From Pseudomonadota bacterium (GTDB lineage Bacteria > Pseudomonadota > Alphaproteobacteria > Rhizobiales > Hyphomicrobiaceae): 64,000 bases of DNA. Under the pieces are notes generated by a model. It was not told the origin of the DNA. It saw only the letters and a program-made list of their open reading frames with translations, and ran no database searches. The stretch is taken from NCBI GenBank assembly GCA_018242295.1, contig JAFECE010000002.1, positions 248,001 to 312,000 of the forward strand. The letters run 5' to 3'. Every line of letters begins with the position of its first letter. The first letter of the stretch is position 1. A program made the position numbers and the translations under genes. Shown in pieces: positions 17,128 to 26,822 of the stretch.

Positions 17128-18507
17128 ATGAGAATATCTCGTGCGTTTGGAAGCGGCTTCGGCGGTATTGCGATCGCCTTGGCCCTGATGTCGCCTGCTG
17201 CAGCTGCAGACCTGGGTGGAAATTGCTGCGCCGATCTCGAGGAGCGTATCGCCGAATTGGAAGCGACCACCGCGCGCAAAGGCAACCGCAAAGTCAGTCT
17301 GACGATTTCGGGCTGGGTCAACGAAGCCGTGTTCGCCTGGGATGACGGTACGCAACGCGATGTCTATGTCGGCACGAACTCTGTCGAGCAGTCGCGCTTC
17401 AGGTTTGTCGGCGAGGCAAAGATCACGTCCGACTGGTCGGCTGGTTACACGCTCGAGATCGGGACGCAGGGACACCCCTCCAGTCAATGGAATCAGAACT
17501 CTCCGAGTTCTTCGAGCAGCAATCCAAATAACCAGGATAATCAGCTCCTGGTTCGCAAAAGCTATTGGTACGTCAAGAATAAGGACTGGGGCCAAGTTGC
17601 TGTCGGACTGAACGGCACCGCGACTTACCACATTCTCGACGACGCCGATTTTACGTTGACACGCAACATAGATGACGCTGAAGCCCCTGCAATCTACCTG
17701 TCGCAGTTTCAATTGAGGGCTGACGGCCAAGCAATAGGCAGTCCGGCGCTCAAATGGACCGACATAATGCGCGGCTTCAATAATTCGACGCCCGGCCAAA
17801 GCGGTCGTCGCAATGTGGTTCGCTACGACACCCCGACTTACGAAGGCTTTTCCGCCGCTGCTGCTTGGGGCGAAGCCAGCTTATGGGATGTGGCGCTTAT
17901 CTACAAAAACGATATCCATGATTTCCGTGTTCTGGCCCGTGCCGGTTATGGCCAAAGCAATAATCCGGGCACCCAGTTCACCGGTACGCCGAGCACGTAC
18001 GTCACGGGAGGAACGGCCTGCATATCGTCGAGCACGACGACGGCATCATTGCCGAACTTCCGATGCGACTGGGAAGGTGCTGCAGCCACAATCATGCACA
18101 AACCGACCGGGCTGTTCGTATTCGGCGGCTGGGGTAAGCAACACATTGATACCGGCAACGCGACCACCGAGAACCTGCTCGTAGAGCCCGATAGCACGAC
18201 ATGGTTCATCCAACCGGGTATCGAACAGAAGTGGTTTTCGCTCGGCAAGACGAACATTTTTGCTGAGTATCGCCATGACGATGCCGGTTCCAATCCCGGG
18301 AAGACAGTCTCCTCGAGCATCAATTTTTGGCAGGGTGGCATCATTCAATATATCGACGCGGCTCAAATGTCGCTCTACGCCGTCTACCAGCACACCGATG
18401 GAGATATCTTCGGCGACAGCGCGACGGCTACGGTTGGCGCCCCTGTAGGAAGGACCTCTCTGGACTCTTTTCAGGAAGGCATCATCGGGGCACTGATCGA
18501 ATTCTGA
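17128..18507 (+). CDS. Outer-membrane porin (alphaproteobacterial Porin_2 family)
   Basis: A 459-aa outer-membrane beta-barrel for general diffusion of small solutes. The signal peptide (about residues 1-27, IAIALALMSPAAAADL) is followed by ADLGGNCCADLEERIAELE, a short coiled-coil-like segment typical of this family, and then alternating beta-strand sequence. The protein ends IIGALIEF, with the C-terminal Phe needed for barrel insertion. The start at 17128 follows a G-rich site (GGGGGGT) 8 bases away. Base composition is lower in GC than its neighbours, common for porins. Expression is probably controlled from the long AT-rich region upstream. Confidence 0.88.
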   Translation: MRISRAFGSGFGGIAIALALMSPAAAADLGGNCCADLEERIAELEATTARKGNRKVSLTISGWVNEAVFAWDDGTQRDVYVGTNSVEQSRFRFVGEAKITSDWSAGYTLEIGTQGHPSSQWNQNSPSSSSSNPNNQDNQLLVRKSYWYVKNKDWGQVAVGLNGTATYHILDDADFTLTRNIDDAEAPAIYLSQFQLRADGQAIGSPALKWTDIMRGFNNSTPGQSGRRNVVRYDTPTYEGFSAAAAWGEASLWDVALIYKNDIHDFRVLARAGYGQSNNPGTQFTGTPSTYVTGGTACISSSTTTASLPNFRCDWEGAAATIMHKPTGLFVFGGWGKQHIDTGNATTENLLVEPDSTTWFIQPGIEQKWFSLGKTNIFAEYRHDDAGSNPGKTVSSSINFWQGGIIQYIDAAQMSLYAVYQHTDGDIFGDSATATVGAPVGRTSLDSFQEGIIGALIEF

Positions 18508-18577
18508 TCTCGCAGCGCGCGATGACATGAATCGTGAAGACCGTCGTAAAGGTAACGTTTGAAACGCAGAGCGACGC

Positions 18578-19117
18578 TCACGGCTTCACATCGATCCAGA
18601 TGAAGCCGTCGCGGTTCGGCATGTGCACGGCCGCCAGCGTCTTCGCGTTCATCTCATCGCCTTCGCCGATGACGCCGTTGGCGGCAAGCAGGTAAGCTGT
18701 CAGAGCGTAGGTCTCATTGGCGGTGAGTGTCCCGGCGGCTGCAGGCGGCATGCTACGCCGAACGAAATCGAAGATCGTCGGCGCGAACGGCCAGTAAGAT
18801 CCGATGGCCTTGCTCGGATAGTCGCCCGATGGAGGCTTCGGCTCGCTGACAAGTTCTTCCGCCGTGCCGCCTTCGCCGCGCAAACCGTGACAGTCCGCAC
18901 ATTTCTGCTCGTAGATCACGCGGCCGTCTTTCGCGGCGCCTTTTCCAGGCGGCAGTCCACGCCCATCGGCGAAAATCGTGCGATCCCATTTCGCGATTTC
19001 GCCGGTGCTCAACGGCGTACCGAGACGGGGAGCCTTGACGTCCGTATCGGCGGCAATGGCCGACGTCGCCACAACCGGAACGAAAATCGCAGCCGCGGCG
19101 CGCCTAAGCATAGACAT
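18578..19117 (-). CDS. soxD: SoxD-type c-type cytochrome
   Basis: A 179-aa exported monohaem cytochrome c. After the signal peptide (cut near AIAAD), the haem site CADCH is at 73-77 (QKCADCHGLRGEGG), with a likely Met ligand in RRSMPPAAAG. It overlaps the end of soxC by 14 bases, so it should be the electron-accepting subunit of the SoxCD sulfane dehydrogenase. It has one haem and is shorter than the di-haem SoxD of Paracoccus. The start could be either Met at 19117 or 19111. Confidence 0.85.
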   Translation of the reverse strand: MSMLRRAAAAIFVPVVATSAIAADTDVKAPRLGTPLSTGEIAKWDRTIFADGRGLPPGKGAAKDGRVIYEQKCADCHGLRGEGGTAEELVSEPKPPSGDYPSKAIGSYWPFAPTIFDFVRRSMPPAAAGTLTANETYALTAYLLAANGVIGEGDEMNAKTLAAVHMPNRDGFIWIDVKP

Positions 19118-20396
19118 GGCTGATCGTACCATCTTCATCGACGGCCCAGCAGACGATAGCATTGTAATGAAAGTAGCCCTCACGCCCGCGCTCTTTCACC
19201 AACACGTCGCGTTCGGGTTGGACGTATCCGGTCTCGTCGGTCGCACGGCTTTTGAGGAGCGCAGACTGTCCATTCCAGGCCCACGGAGATCGAAATCGCG
19301 TGAAGCACTGGGCCATCACAGGCTCCTGCAAATGCGCCTCGGCCCACGATTTTCCGCCATCCGCCGAAACCTCGACCTTTGCGATCTTTCCGCGCCCGCT
19401 CCAGGCGATTCCGCGAATTTCATAAATATTCGCGCCGTGCATCTTCTGCCCCGGCGACGGCGAAGTGATCAGCGATTTCGCATCCATGACGAACGTAAAC
19501 ATCCGTGCTTTGCCCGAAGGCTGAAGCTCGGTGTATTTCGCCGTTTCGTTGCGCGTCATTGCGGGAGCATCGGTGACATGCAGACGCCGCAACCATTTGA
19601 CGTTCGTGATACCTTCCCAGCCCGGTACGATGAGCCGGATCGGATAACCGTTCTCCGGCCGCACGCGCTCGCCGTTCTGGTAGAGTGCGACGATCGCATC
19701 ATCCATCAGCTTCGCGAGCGGCAGACTGACGTTCAGAAGCCCGGCATCCGCCCCTTCTGCGATCACCCACGAAGCCTTCGCATCGACGCCGGCTTCGTCG
19801 AGCAGGATCGAAAGCGGCACGCCCGTCCATTCTGAGCATGAAACAAGCCCATGAAAATCGCCAACAGGCCGCTGGATCGGTTCTTCATGCCACCCGGCAT
19901 TGCTGTTGCCGCCGCATTCGATGAACAGAAAGCGCGAGCGCATCGGATATCGAAGCAGGTCGGAGACCGTGAATTCCAGCGGCTGCCGCACGAGCCCATG
20001 GATGACGAGCCGATGCGCGGCCGGATCAATGTCGGGGACCCCGTCATGATGGCGCTCGAAGTGCAGGCCGCTCGGCGTGACGATACCCTCGAGATCTTCG
20101 AGCGGCGTCCAGGAAACGCCATCACCCGCAGGCGTGCGGTTGCCGCCTATGTTGCGAGCGACGTACTTCTCGTATTTGGATGGCGTCCCATAGCCGCTGA
20201 AAGGGAGCCCAGTCCTATGGATCCAGGAAGGGTCGGTCGGGTCTTCGGCCCGAGGTTTCGCCTCTTCTTCTGCCCCGAGCGATGTGGCCGTCTGCGCTGT
20301 CGCCAGAACGAGGCCGCCCTGAAGAAAAAGGCGGCGATGCAAAAGCCCGCCGCCCGCAACTGGCGCTAAATCGTCTTCTGTGAGCTTGCCGGCCAT
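19104..20396 (-). CDS. soxC: SoxC, molybdopterin subunit of sulfane dehydrogenase
   Basis: A 430-aa sulfite-oxidase-family enzyme. In the Sox pathway SoxCD oxidises the sulfane sulfur on SoxY by six electrons. The N-terminus has a Tat-like signal (HRRLFLQGGLVLATAQ). The molybdenum ligand Cys161 sits in FIECGGNSNAGWHEEPIQ, and the substrate-side sequence PGWEGITNVKWLRRLHV is present; the C-terminal domain is the Mo-co dimerisation fold. SoxC is favoured over a sulfite dehydrogenase (SorA) because of the SoxD-type cytochrome and the SoxYZ-like carrier on either side. The carrier gene ends 23 bases upstream. Confidence 0.92.
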   Translation of the reverse strand: MAGKLTEDDLAPVAGGGLLHRRLFLQGGLVLATAQTATSLGAEEEAKPRAEDPTDPSWIHRTGLPFSGYGTPSKYEKYVARNIGGNRTPAGDGVSWTPLEDLEGIVTPSGLHFERHHDGVPDIDPAAHRLVIHGLVRQPLEFTVSDLLRYPMRSRFLFIECGGNSNAGWHEEPIQRPVGDFHGLVSCSEWTGVPLSILLDEAGVDAKASWVIAEGADAGLLNVSLPLAKLMDDAIVALYQNGERVRPENGYPIRLIVPGWEGITNVKWLRRLHVTDAPAMTRNETAKYTELQPSGKARMFTFVMDAKSLITSPSPGQKMHGANIYEIRGIAWSGRGKIAKVEVSADGGKSWAEAHLQEPVMAQCFTRFRSPWAWNGQSALLKSRATDETGYVQPERDVLVKERGREGYFHYNAIVCWAVDEDGTISHVYA

Positions 20397-20419
20397 GCGG
20401 CCGTTCCACTGGCGTGATG

Positions 20420-21241
20420 TCAGGATTGGTTCGGAGCCGAATTGCCCTTGAACACGTTGCCTTTCGAATCCTCTGCCTCGACGCTCATAACATCGGCCGG
20501 GCTGCCCTGATAGGTGAAGCGGAAATTCGGGTTCTCGCTGATCGAGATGCCGCCCGTCATTGTGAAGACGGTTTTGCCGCCGGTCTTCACTGCCACCTTG
20601 TCCACGAAGTGTGTCGGGATATAGAGGCCGGTCAGCTGATCCATCTGCATACCGGAGCTGTTCGGATGCCGGATCATCACCTGCGCTTCCTGCGCTTTGG
20701 CGTCCTCAGGATCCTTGAAGGCCGTTATGACCCTCATCTTGCCCAGCGTCTTTGCCGCTTCCTCGGGGTCTTTACCGGCGGGCGCTGAGCAGCCGCCAGA
20801 GGCTTTGACGAACTTCATCGTCATGAACAGCTTGCCGTCGTTTGTCTCGGCGATAGCACGCACGTTCGAATATTGATCGATGCGGACGCGCGTTGCCAAG
20901 ACGCGCTCACCCGTGCCGGCCGCGTCGCCGTAAGCGAAGCTCGCCACGACGGGGGAGGGGTTCTTGTCGATGACGAGCGTCAGCGATTTCACATCCTTGG
21001 CGAATTCGGCCGGCAGGCGAACGGTCAGCGGAACTGTTGACGCGTCTTCTGCCCGATACGGGGCCTCGAGCAGCACTTTTCCGGTCCCATCCGCGACGTC
21101 GCGGGTACCGAAAAGGTCTGTCCGAACGCCATCCCAAATCACGGATGTATCGTCGGCCCGTGCGCTCGGCTGCGCCGACACGAGACCAAGGATTGCCGCC
21201 GCCCCGGCGAAAACACTGGCCCGGATAAAGTTGCTCTGCAT
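20420..21241 (-). CDS. SoxYZ-like fused sulfur carrier protein (quinoprotein dehydrogenase-associated type)
   Basis: A 273-aa exported protein in which a SoxY-like N-terminal domain and a SoxZ-like C-terminal domain are fused. A good ribosome site (GGAGGA) is 5 bases before the ATG at 21241, and a signal peptide ends near ARADD. Cys151 in KASGGCSAP corresponds to the sulfur-carrying cysteine at the end of SoxY, here internal because SoxZ follows. It matches the family named quinoprotein dehydrogenase-associated SoxYZ-like carrier, usually near PQQ alcohol dehydrogenases; here it leads an operon with soxC and soxD. No soxA, soxB or soxX lies in the window. Confidence 0.88.
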   Translation of the reverse strand: MQSNFIRASVFAGAAAILGLVSAQPSARADDTSVIWDGVRTDLFGTRDVADGTGKVLLEAPYRAEDASTVPLTVRLPAEFAKDVKSLTLVIDKNPSPVVASFAYGDAAGTGERVLATRVRIDQYSNVRAIAETNDGKLFMTMKFVKASGGCSAPAGKDPEEAAKTLGKMRVITAFKDPEDAKAQEAQVMIRHPNSSGMQMDQLTGLYIPTHFVDKVAVKTGGKTVFTMTGGISISENPNFRFTYQGSPADVMSVEAEDSKGNVFKGNSAPNQS

Positions 21242-21418
21242 CGCTTCCTCCGCTTGCCGCCTTGAGGGCGGTCTCACGCGTTCAAACCTCAACCCCGAAT
21301 AAAATACTACATTAACATGGTGATCAGGTCATCAATTTCGCAAGACGCAGCTTCGCAACCGCGGTCGATATCCTAAAGCACGGCATTTGCAGCATATTAT
21401 TTCAGGTTTGCCCGCGGG

Positions 21419-23203
21419 TCAGGCTACGGCGGTCCGGTTCAGCCAAGCCCGCCAGCCCCCGAACTCGGTGATATCTTCGGCGCCGCGAAGCGCATGGCTT
21501 TCGCACAGGAAGCCCTTAACTTGGCGGCCGTCGTCAAGAATAAGGGTGCCGAAGCTGAGCGGCGGCGGGATTAGCGCCACGAATGAGCCGAAAGCGGCTT
21601 CGTCCATTTCCCAGATTTCGACTTCTATGCCACCGGGTCCGCTGCCGTCGAAGACAAGGCCCGGCTTCGGCGGCGTCGTTCCTGGCAAGGCATAAAGCCG
21701 GTACCCCTCGGCGGTACGGGACGTTTCGCGATAGATCGCGTTACGCTCCGTCAGCTGGCCATTGAGAGGCTGGCCCCTGAGATGTGCGCCGACAACGGCA
21801 ACCTCAACGGTTCGCTTCTTGACCGGCCGTGCCGTGGCGGGTGCAGTGCCGGATAAGGCCGCTTGCGTAGCGCCGAGCTTTGCGCCATCGAGCGCGCGAT
21901 GGAGTATGTCGCCCATTGCCGCGAGCTGTCCGTCGGAGAATGCACGGCCGATCAACGTTACGCCGAACGGGATGCCGTCATCGCGAAAGCCGGCCGGAAC
22001 GGCGAGCGCCGACAGATCAAGCAGATTGACGAAATTCGTATAGGCGCCGAGGTTGGAATTGAGCCGGATCGGGTCGGCCAGCATGTCGGCGATCTTGTAG
22101 ATCGTGCCGGCTGTCGGCAGCACCATCACGTCCATGCGTTTCCATTCTGCATCCGCGGCGCGGCGAAACTCCGCCAGGCGATAGAAGCCCTCGAATGCCG
22201 AGAGAGCGGATTTGTTTTTCCCGCTTCGAATGACGTCCCCGACGACGGGATTGAGATCGTTCTCGTTCAGATCGTCGGCGGCGAATAGGCGTTCGGCGAC
22301 CCATGGACCGTCATAGAGCAGCTCAGCCGTATCGCGAAAAGGTGCGAAGTTGAACGGCGTGATCTCCGCACCAAGTTCCGCAAGACGATCGATCGTCTGA
22401 TGATAGAGGCGCTGGTACTCGCTATCTTCAAAGAACGATAGCGGCGCATTGGGAATGCCGGCTCGTAGCGGCCGCGCGAAATCTGTGACCGCGAACGGCG
22501 GCGCGTCCGCTCGTGCGTAGCAGTCGTCCTTGTCGAACGCGATGGCTGTTTCTGCAATCTTTGCCGCGTCTGCAACGGTGAGCGCAAAAATCGAGACGGC
22601 ATCTTGGCTCTTGCACGCAGGCACGACGCCACGCGTCGAGATCATGCCCTTGGTCGGCTTCAGACCGACGATGTTATTGAAGGCCGCCGGGACGCGCCCC
22701 GAACCTGCGGTGTCGGTGCCGAGCGAAAACGAAACGAGGCCCGCGGCGACTGCGACAGCCGATCCCGAACTCGATCCGCCCGAAATGTAATCCGCATCGA
22801 AAACGTTCGTTGGAATGCCGTAGGGCGAGCGGGTGCCGTTCAATCCGGTCGCGAACTGGTCGAGGTTCGTTTTGCCGATCAGGATCGCGCCAGCGGCTTC
22901 GAGCCGTTCGACGACGATTGCCGAGCGCTCCGGCGTATAGGCAAACGCCGGGCAAGCACATGTCGTGGGCATTCCACCGACATCGATATTGTCCTTCACC
23001 GCAAACGGGATGCCGTAAAGGGGGCCACGCGGCGCATGGCGGACGCGATAGAGAACGCTCGCCTTATCGCGCAGCGCGATCCAGTCCGGCGCAACGCCCC
23101 TCTTGCCAATGCGCGCGAAGACCTCTTCGATGATGGCTTCGGGCGTGGCTTTCCCTTGCTCGTAGAGCGCGGTGAGATGAGCGATGTCGAGCGATAAGGT
23201 CAC
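21419..23203 (-). CDS. atzF: Allophanate hydrolase
   Basis: Amidase-signature enzyme of 594 aa that splits allophanate into two ammonia and two CO2. The GTG start overlaps the stop of the carboxylase (GTGA). The amidase domain shows the Ser-Ser-Lys system: Lys in LIGKTNLDQFATG and the serines of GGSSSGSAVAVAAGLVSFSLG. The C-terminal 120 or so residues form the second domain typical of full-length allophanate hydrolase (VGAHLRGQPLNGQL and later GYRLYALPG). It is the last gene of the operon headed by the guanidine riboswitch, so allophanate here most likely comes from carboxyguanidine. Confidence 0.94.
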   Translation of the reverse strand: MTLSLDIAHLTALYEQGKATPEAIIEEVFARIGKRGVAPDWIALRDKASVLYRVRHAPRGPLYGIPFAVKDNIDVGGMPTTCACPAFAYTPERSAIVVERLEAAGAILIGKTNLDQFATGLNGTRSPYGIPTNVFDADYISGGSSSGSAVAVAAGLVSFSLGTDTAGSGRVPAAFNNIVGLKPTKGMISTRGVVPACKSQDAVSIFALTVADAAKIAETAIAFDKDDCYARADAPPFAVTDFARPLRAGIPNAPLSFFEDSEYQRLYHQTIDRLAELGAEITPFNFAPFRDTAELLYDGPWVAERLFAADDLNENDLNPVVGDVIRSGKNKSALSAFEGFYRLAEFRRAADAEWKRMDVMVLPTAGTIYKIADMLADPIRLNSNLGAYTNFVNLLDLSALAVPAGFRDDGIPFGVTLIGRAFSDGQLAAMGDILHRALDGAKLGATQAALSGTAPATARPVKKRTVEVAVVGAHLRGQPLNGQLTERNAIYRETSRTAEGYRLYALPGTTPPKPGLVFDGSGPGGIEVEIWEMDEAAFGSFVALIPPPLSFGTLILDDGRQVKGFLCESHALRGAEDITEFGGWRAWLNRTAVA

Positions 23204-26200
23204 GCCGTCGCCTCCGCATGTTCTTTCAAAATCACGAGCGTCTGACCGAGCGCCACCGGCCGACCCTCGGCGCACCGCACCTCGTGAACAATACCGCTTT
23301 GCGTCGCCGTCACCGCCATCTCCATTTTCATGGATTCAACGATAATCAGCGTCTCACCCTCGGTGACCTTGGCCCCGGGCTCGACAAGGACTTTCCAAAC
23401 GCTTCCGGGCACCGGACTTTCGACGGCCGTGGCCCCGAGTGGCAATACTGAAGCAGCATCGTTGTCGTCGCCGATATCCGATGCGGCTGCTGCACCGTCT
23501 TGGTCGACTTGCTGCCAGCGCGCCCGCTCCGCCTCGAATGCCGCCTGCTGACGCGACTTGAACGCCCCGATCGCCTCGGCATTGTCGCGAAGGAAAGCCT
23601 GATAATCGTTAAGACGAAACGTCGTCTCCTCGAATGTAACGTTCGCCTGGCCTTCGAGAAATCCGTCGCGGAACGCCAGCAGCGCTTCACTTGAAACGGG
23701 ATAGAAGCGGATTTGATCGAAGAAACGCAGGAGCCACGGCGAACCCTCTTTGAAGGCATCCGTTGTCCGGTATGTATTCCAGACTTGGCACGTTCGCCCG
23801 AACAGCTGATACCCTCCGGGTCCTTCCATGCCGTAGATGCACATGTAGGCGCCGCCGATGCCGACGACGTTATCCGGCGTCCATGTGCGCGCAGGATTGT
23901 ATTTCGTCGTAACGAGCCGGTGCCGCGGATCGACTGGCGTCGCAACCGGCGCGCCGAGATAGACGTCGCCAAGACCGAGAACGAGATACGTCGCGTCGAA
24001 CACAATCCGCAGCACGTCCTCGATGGAATCGAGGCCGTTGATGCGCCGAATGAACTCGATATTCGACGGACACCACGGCGCATCGGGTCGGACGCCGTGC
24101 ATGTATTTGTCGATTGTCTTCTGCACCGCTGCGTCGTTCCACGACAACGGCAGATGCACGATGCGCGACGGAACCTCGATGTCGCTCAAGTCTCCGAGCG
24201 AATCCTCGATCCTCGACAGCTCGGCCAGCAGGTCTTCGAGCGGCAGCGTCGCGCCGTCGTAATGCACCTGCAGCGACCGGATGCCGGGCGTAAGATCGAC
24301 AATGCCGGGAAGCTTTCGTTTTTCGAGAGCAGCCATCAGTGCATGCACGCGGAAACGCAGGGTGAAGTCGAGGACGATCGGTCCATATTCGACCAGCATA
24401 TAGGCGTCGCCCGCCCGCCGGTAGACAACGCGCGGTTTGTCGCCTGATGCCTCGCGGCCGCCGACGATGCAATCATCCGCGCCCCATTTCGCGTGCGGAA
24501 ACGATGGCGCCGCGATTGGTCTCAGCATCGCAATTTCCGCATTCTGTTTCGTGAGACGCGCTGCGGCCTCTGCCGGAGTGAGACGCACGAAGCGAATTTT
24601 GTCGCCCGGCCGGAGCTGCCCCATCTTCCAAAGTTCGGCCTGGATGATCGTCGCTGGACATACGAAGCCACCGAGCGATGGGCCGTCGGGACCGAGAATG
24701 ACAGGCATGTCGCCGGTGAAATCGATCGTGCCGATGGCATAGGCGTTGTCGTGAATGTTGCTCGGATGCAGTCCGGCTTCGCCGCCGTCGGTGCGCGCCC
24801 AGACTGGCTTCGGTCCGATCAAGCGAATGCCCGTCGGGTTCGAATTGTAATGAACCTCCCAGTCGCTGGCGAAGAACGTATCGATGTACTCGGGCGCGAA
24901 GAAATCGGGCGCGCCATGCGGGCCGTAGAGGACGCCGATGTCCCAGGTGTGGACGAGGCGAGGTTTGAGCTCTTCCGGAAGGCACGCCGAAGGAAAGCTC
25001 GTCGCGTCCTTGCCGATATGAAGGACGTCGCCGGTCATGAGCACGCGGCCGCCGTGGCCGCCAAACTTCCCGAGCGTAAACGTCGATTTGCTACCGAGAT
25101 AGGACGGAACGTCGATGCCGCCGCGAACCGCGATGCAGGCGCGTACGCCCGGTCCTGTGACGCCGCCGATTTTTAGAACTTGTCCCGCCTTCACCTGAAT
25201 GGCTTGCCAGTAGCCCGCAGGCGCGTCTTCGATCGTCGCCGTCAACTCGGCGCCCGCGAGACAAATGACAGCATCGGTGTTGAATTTGAGCGAAGGCCCG
25301 GCGAGCGTCGTCTCGATCCCGGCGGCGCCTTCCTCGTTGCCGACGATGCGATTGGCCAGACGAAACGACAGTGCATCCATCGGCCCGGACGGCGGCACGC
25401 CGACCGCCCAATAACCGATGCGTCCCGGCCAATCCTGGATCGTCGTCTGCGTGCCAGGCGATAGAATTTCGATGGTGTCCGCTTTATAGGCGAACGTATG
25501 CAATGTCCGCGTCAGCACTTCGCCATTCGCGAACACGCTGGCGCCTGCGAGCTGCCGTAGATAATCGAGGTTGGTTTCGAGGCCGCCGATGCGCGTTTGA
25601 TCGAGCGCCGATTTGAGGCGCGCCAACGCATCCGTGCGTGATGTGCCGTTGACGATGATCTTCGCAATCATCGGATCGTAGTAGGGCGAAACCTCCGACC
25701 CACTTTGCACCCACGTCTCTATGCGGGCGCCAGCCGGCCACGAGACTTCTGTCAGCCGGCCGGAGCTTGGGCGGAAATCGCGCGCAGGGTCTTCCGCATA
25801 AAGCCGGACTTGGATCGATGCGCCTTTCGGCGAAATTGCGGCTTGATCGAGAGGCGGCAGTTCTCCTGCCGCCTGCCGCACCATCCACTCGACGAGATCG
25901 GTGCCTGTGACCTCCTCGGTGACACCATGCTCGACCTGAAGCCGGGTATTGACCTCAAGGAAATAGAATTCGTCCGTCTCGGAATCGTAGAGATATTCGA
26001 CCGTGCCGGCGCTTTCGTATTGGACCGATTGTCCAAGACGCCGCGCCGTTTCCCACAGCGCCGCGCGCGTCTTCTCAGGAAGATTGGGCGCGGGCGTCTC
26101 CTCGATGACCTTCTGATTGCGCCGCTGCGCCGAGCAATCGCGCTCGCCGAGCGAAACGACGTTGCCGCGGCCGTCGCCGAAAATCTGCACCTCGATGTGG

Positions 26201-26817
26201 CGGCCGCGCGCGACGTACTTCTCGATGAAGATGCCTGCGTCCTTGAAGTTGTTGCGCGCGAGACGCTCGACACGTTCGAACATCGGCGCGATTTCTTCCG
26301 CGTTCGAAACGAGCTGCAGCCCGATGCCGCCGCCGCCCGCCGTGCTCTTGATCATCACCGGATAGCCGATGCGCTGGGCTTCGAACTTCGCATGCTCCAC
26401 ATCGCGGATGAGGCCTGAGCCCGGCGCGAGAGGCACGTTCGCTTGCAGCGCGAGTTCACGCGCCTTGTGCTTCAATCCGAAGGCTCGCATGTGCTTCGCC
26501 TTCGGACCGATGAAGACAATGCCGGCCGCTTCGCACGCCTCCGCGAAATCCGGGTTTTCCGACAGGAAGCCGTAGCCCGGATGAATGGCTTCCGCGCCTG
26601 TCCTCTTCGCGGCGTCGAGGATCGCATCGAACTTTAGATAGCTTTCGGCAGCAGGCGAGGGACCGATGGCGACAGCTTCGCCGGCCTGCATGACATGCAT
26701 CGAATGCCGGTCGGCTTCAGAGTACACGGCGACGCTCGCAATTCCCATGCGATCGAGTGTTCTGATGACACGGCACGCGATGGCGCCGCGATTGGCTATT
26801 AGAACTTTGCGGAACAT
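23200..26817 (-). CDS. Biotin-dependent urea/guanidine carboxylase
   Basis: A 1205-aa multidomain carboxylase. Domains in order: biotin carboxylase (about 1-450, with FRKVLIANRGAIACRVIRTL and the ATP-grasp KSTAGGGGIGL), a KipA-like (AHS2) carboxyltransferase part (about 470-780), a KipI-like (AHS1) part (about 800-1040), and a C-terminal biotinyl domain with Lys in VESMKMEMAV. The family is annotated as urea carboxylase, but members behind guanidine-I riboswitches have been shown to be guanidine carboxylases, producing carboxyguanidine. The riboswitch at 31.2 kb and the two adjacent deiminase-type proteins make guanidine the better prediction. The substrate-specificity residues were not checked. 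The start follows GGGAG and fits the family N-terminus. Confidence 0.92.
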   Translation of the reverse strand: MFRKVLIANRGAIACRVIRTLDRMGIASVAVYSEADRHSMHVMQAGEAVAIGPSPAAESYLKFDAILDAAKRTGAEAIHPGYGFLSENPDFAEACEAAGIVFIGPKAKHMRAFGLKHKARELALQANVPLAPGSGLIRDVEHAKFEAQRIGYPVMIKSTAGGGGIGLQLVSNAEEIAPMFERVERLARNNFKDAGIFIEKYVARGRHIEVQIFGDGRGNVVSLGERDCSAQRRNQKVIEETPAPNLPEKTRAALWETARRLGQSVQYESAGTVEYLYDSETDEFYFLEVNTRLQVEHGVTEEVTGTDLVEWMVRQAAGELPPLDQAAISPKGASIQVRLYAEDPARDFRPSSGRLTEVSWPAGARIETWVQSGSEVSPYYDPMIAKIIVNGTSRTDALARLKSALDQTRIGGLETNLDYLRQLAGASVFANGEVLTRTLHTFAYKADTIEILSPGTQTTIQDWPGRIGYWAVGVPPSGPMDALSFRLANRIVGNEEGAAGIETTLAGPSLKFNTDAVICLAGAELTATIEDAPAGYWQAIQVKAGQVLKIGGVTGPGVRACIAVRGGIDVPSYLGSKSTFTLGKFGGHGGRVLMTGDVLHIGKDATSFPSACLPEELKPRLVHTWDIGVLYGPHGAPDFFAPEYIDTFFASDWEVHYNSNPTGIRLIGPKPVWARTDGGEAGLHPSNIHDNAYAIGTIDFTGDMPVILGPDGPSLGGFVCPATIIQAELWKMGQLRPGDKIRFVRLTPAEAAARLTKQNAEIAMLRPIAAPSFPHAKWGADDCIVGGREASGDKPRVVYRRAGDAYMLVEYGPIVLDFTLRFRVHALMAALEKRKLPGIVDLTPGIRSLQVHYDGATLPLEDLLAELSRIEDSLGDLSDIEVPSRIVHLPLSWNDAAVQKTIDKYMHGVRPDAPWCPSNIEFIRRINGLDSIEDVLRIVFDATYLVLGLGDVYLGAPVATPVDPRHRLVTTKYNPARTWTPDNVVGIGGAYMCIYGMEGPGGYQLFGRTCQVWNTYRTTDAFKEGSPWLLRFFDQIRFYPVSSEALLAFRDGFLEGQANVTFEETTFRLNDYQAFLRDNAEAIGAFKSRQQAAFEAERARWQQVDQDGAAAASDIGDDNDAASVLPLGATAVESPVPGSVWKVLVEPGAKVTEGETLIIVESMKMEMAVTATQSGIVHEVRCAEGRPVALGQTLVILKEHAEATA

Positions 26818-26822
26818 CGGCC

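Noticed and set aside
23200-26817. Simple assignment as urea carboxylase in urea degradation
   Set aside because: The guanidine-I riboswitch in the leader and the two DUF1989 genes make guanidine the better prediction; urea remains a fallback.
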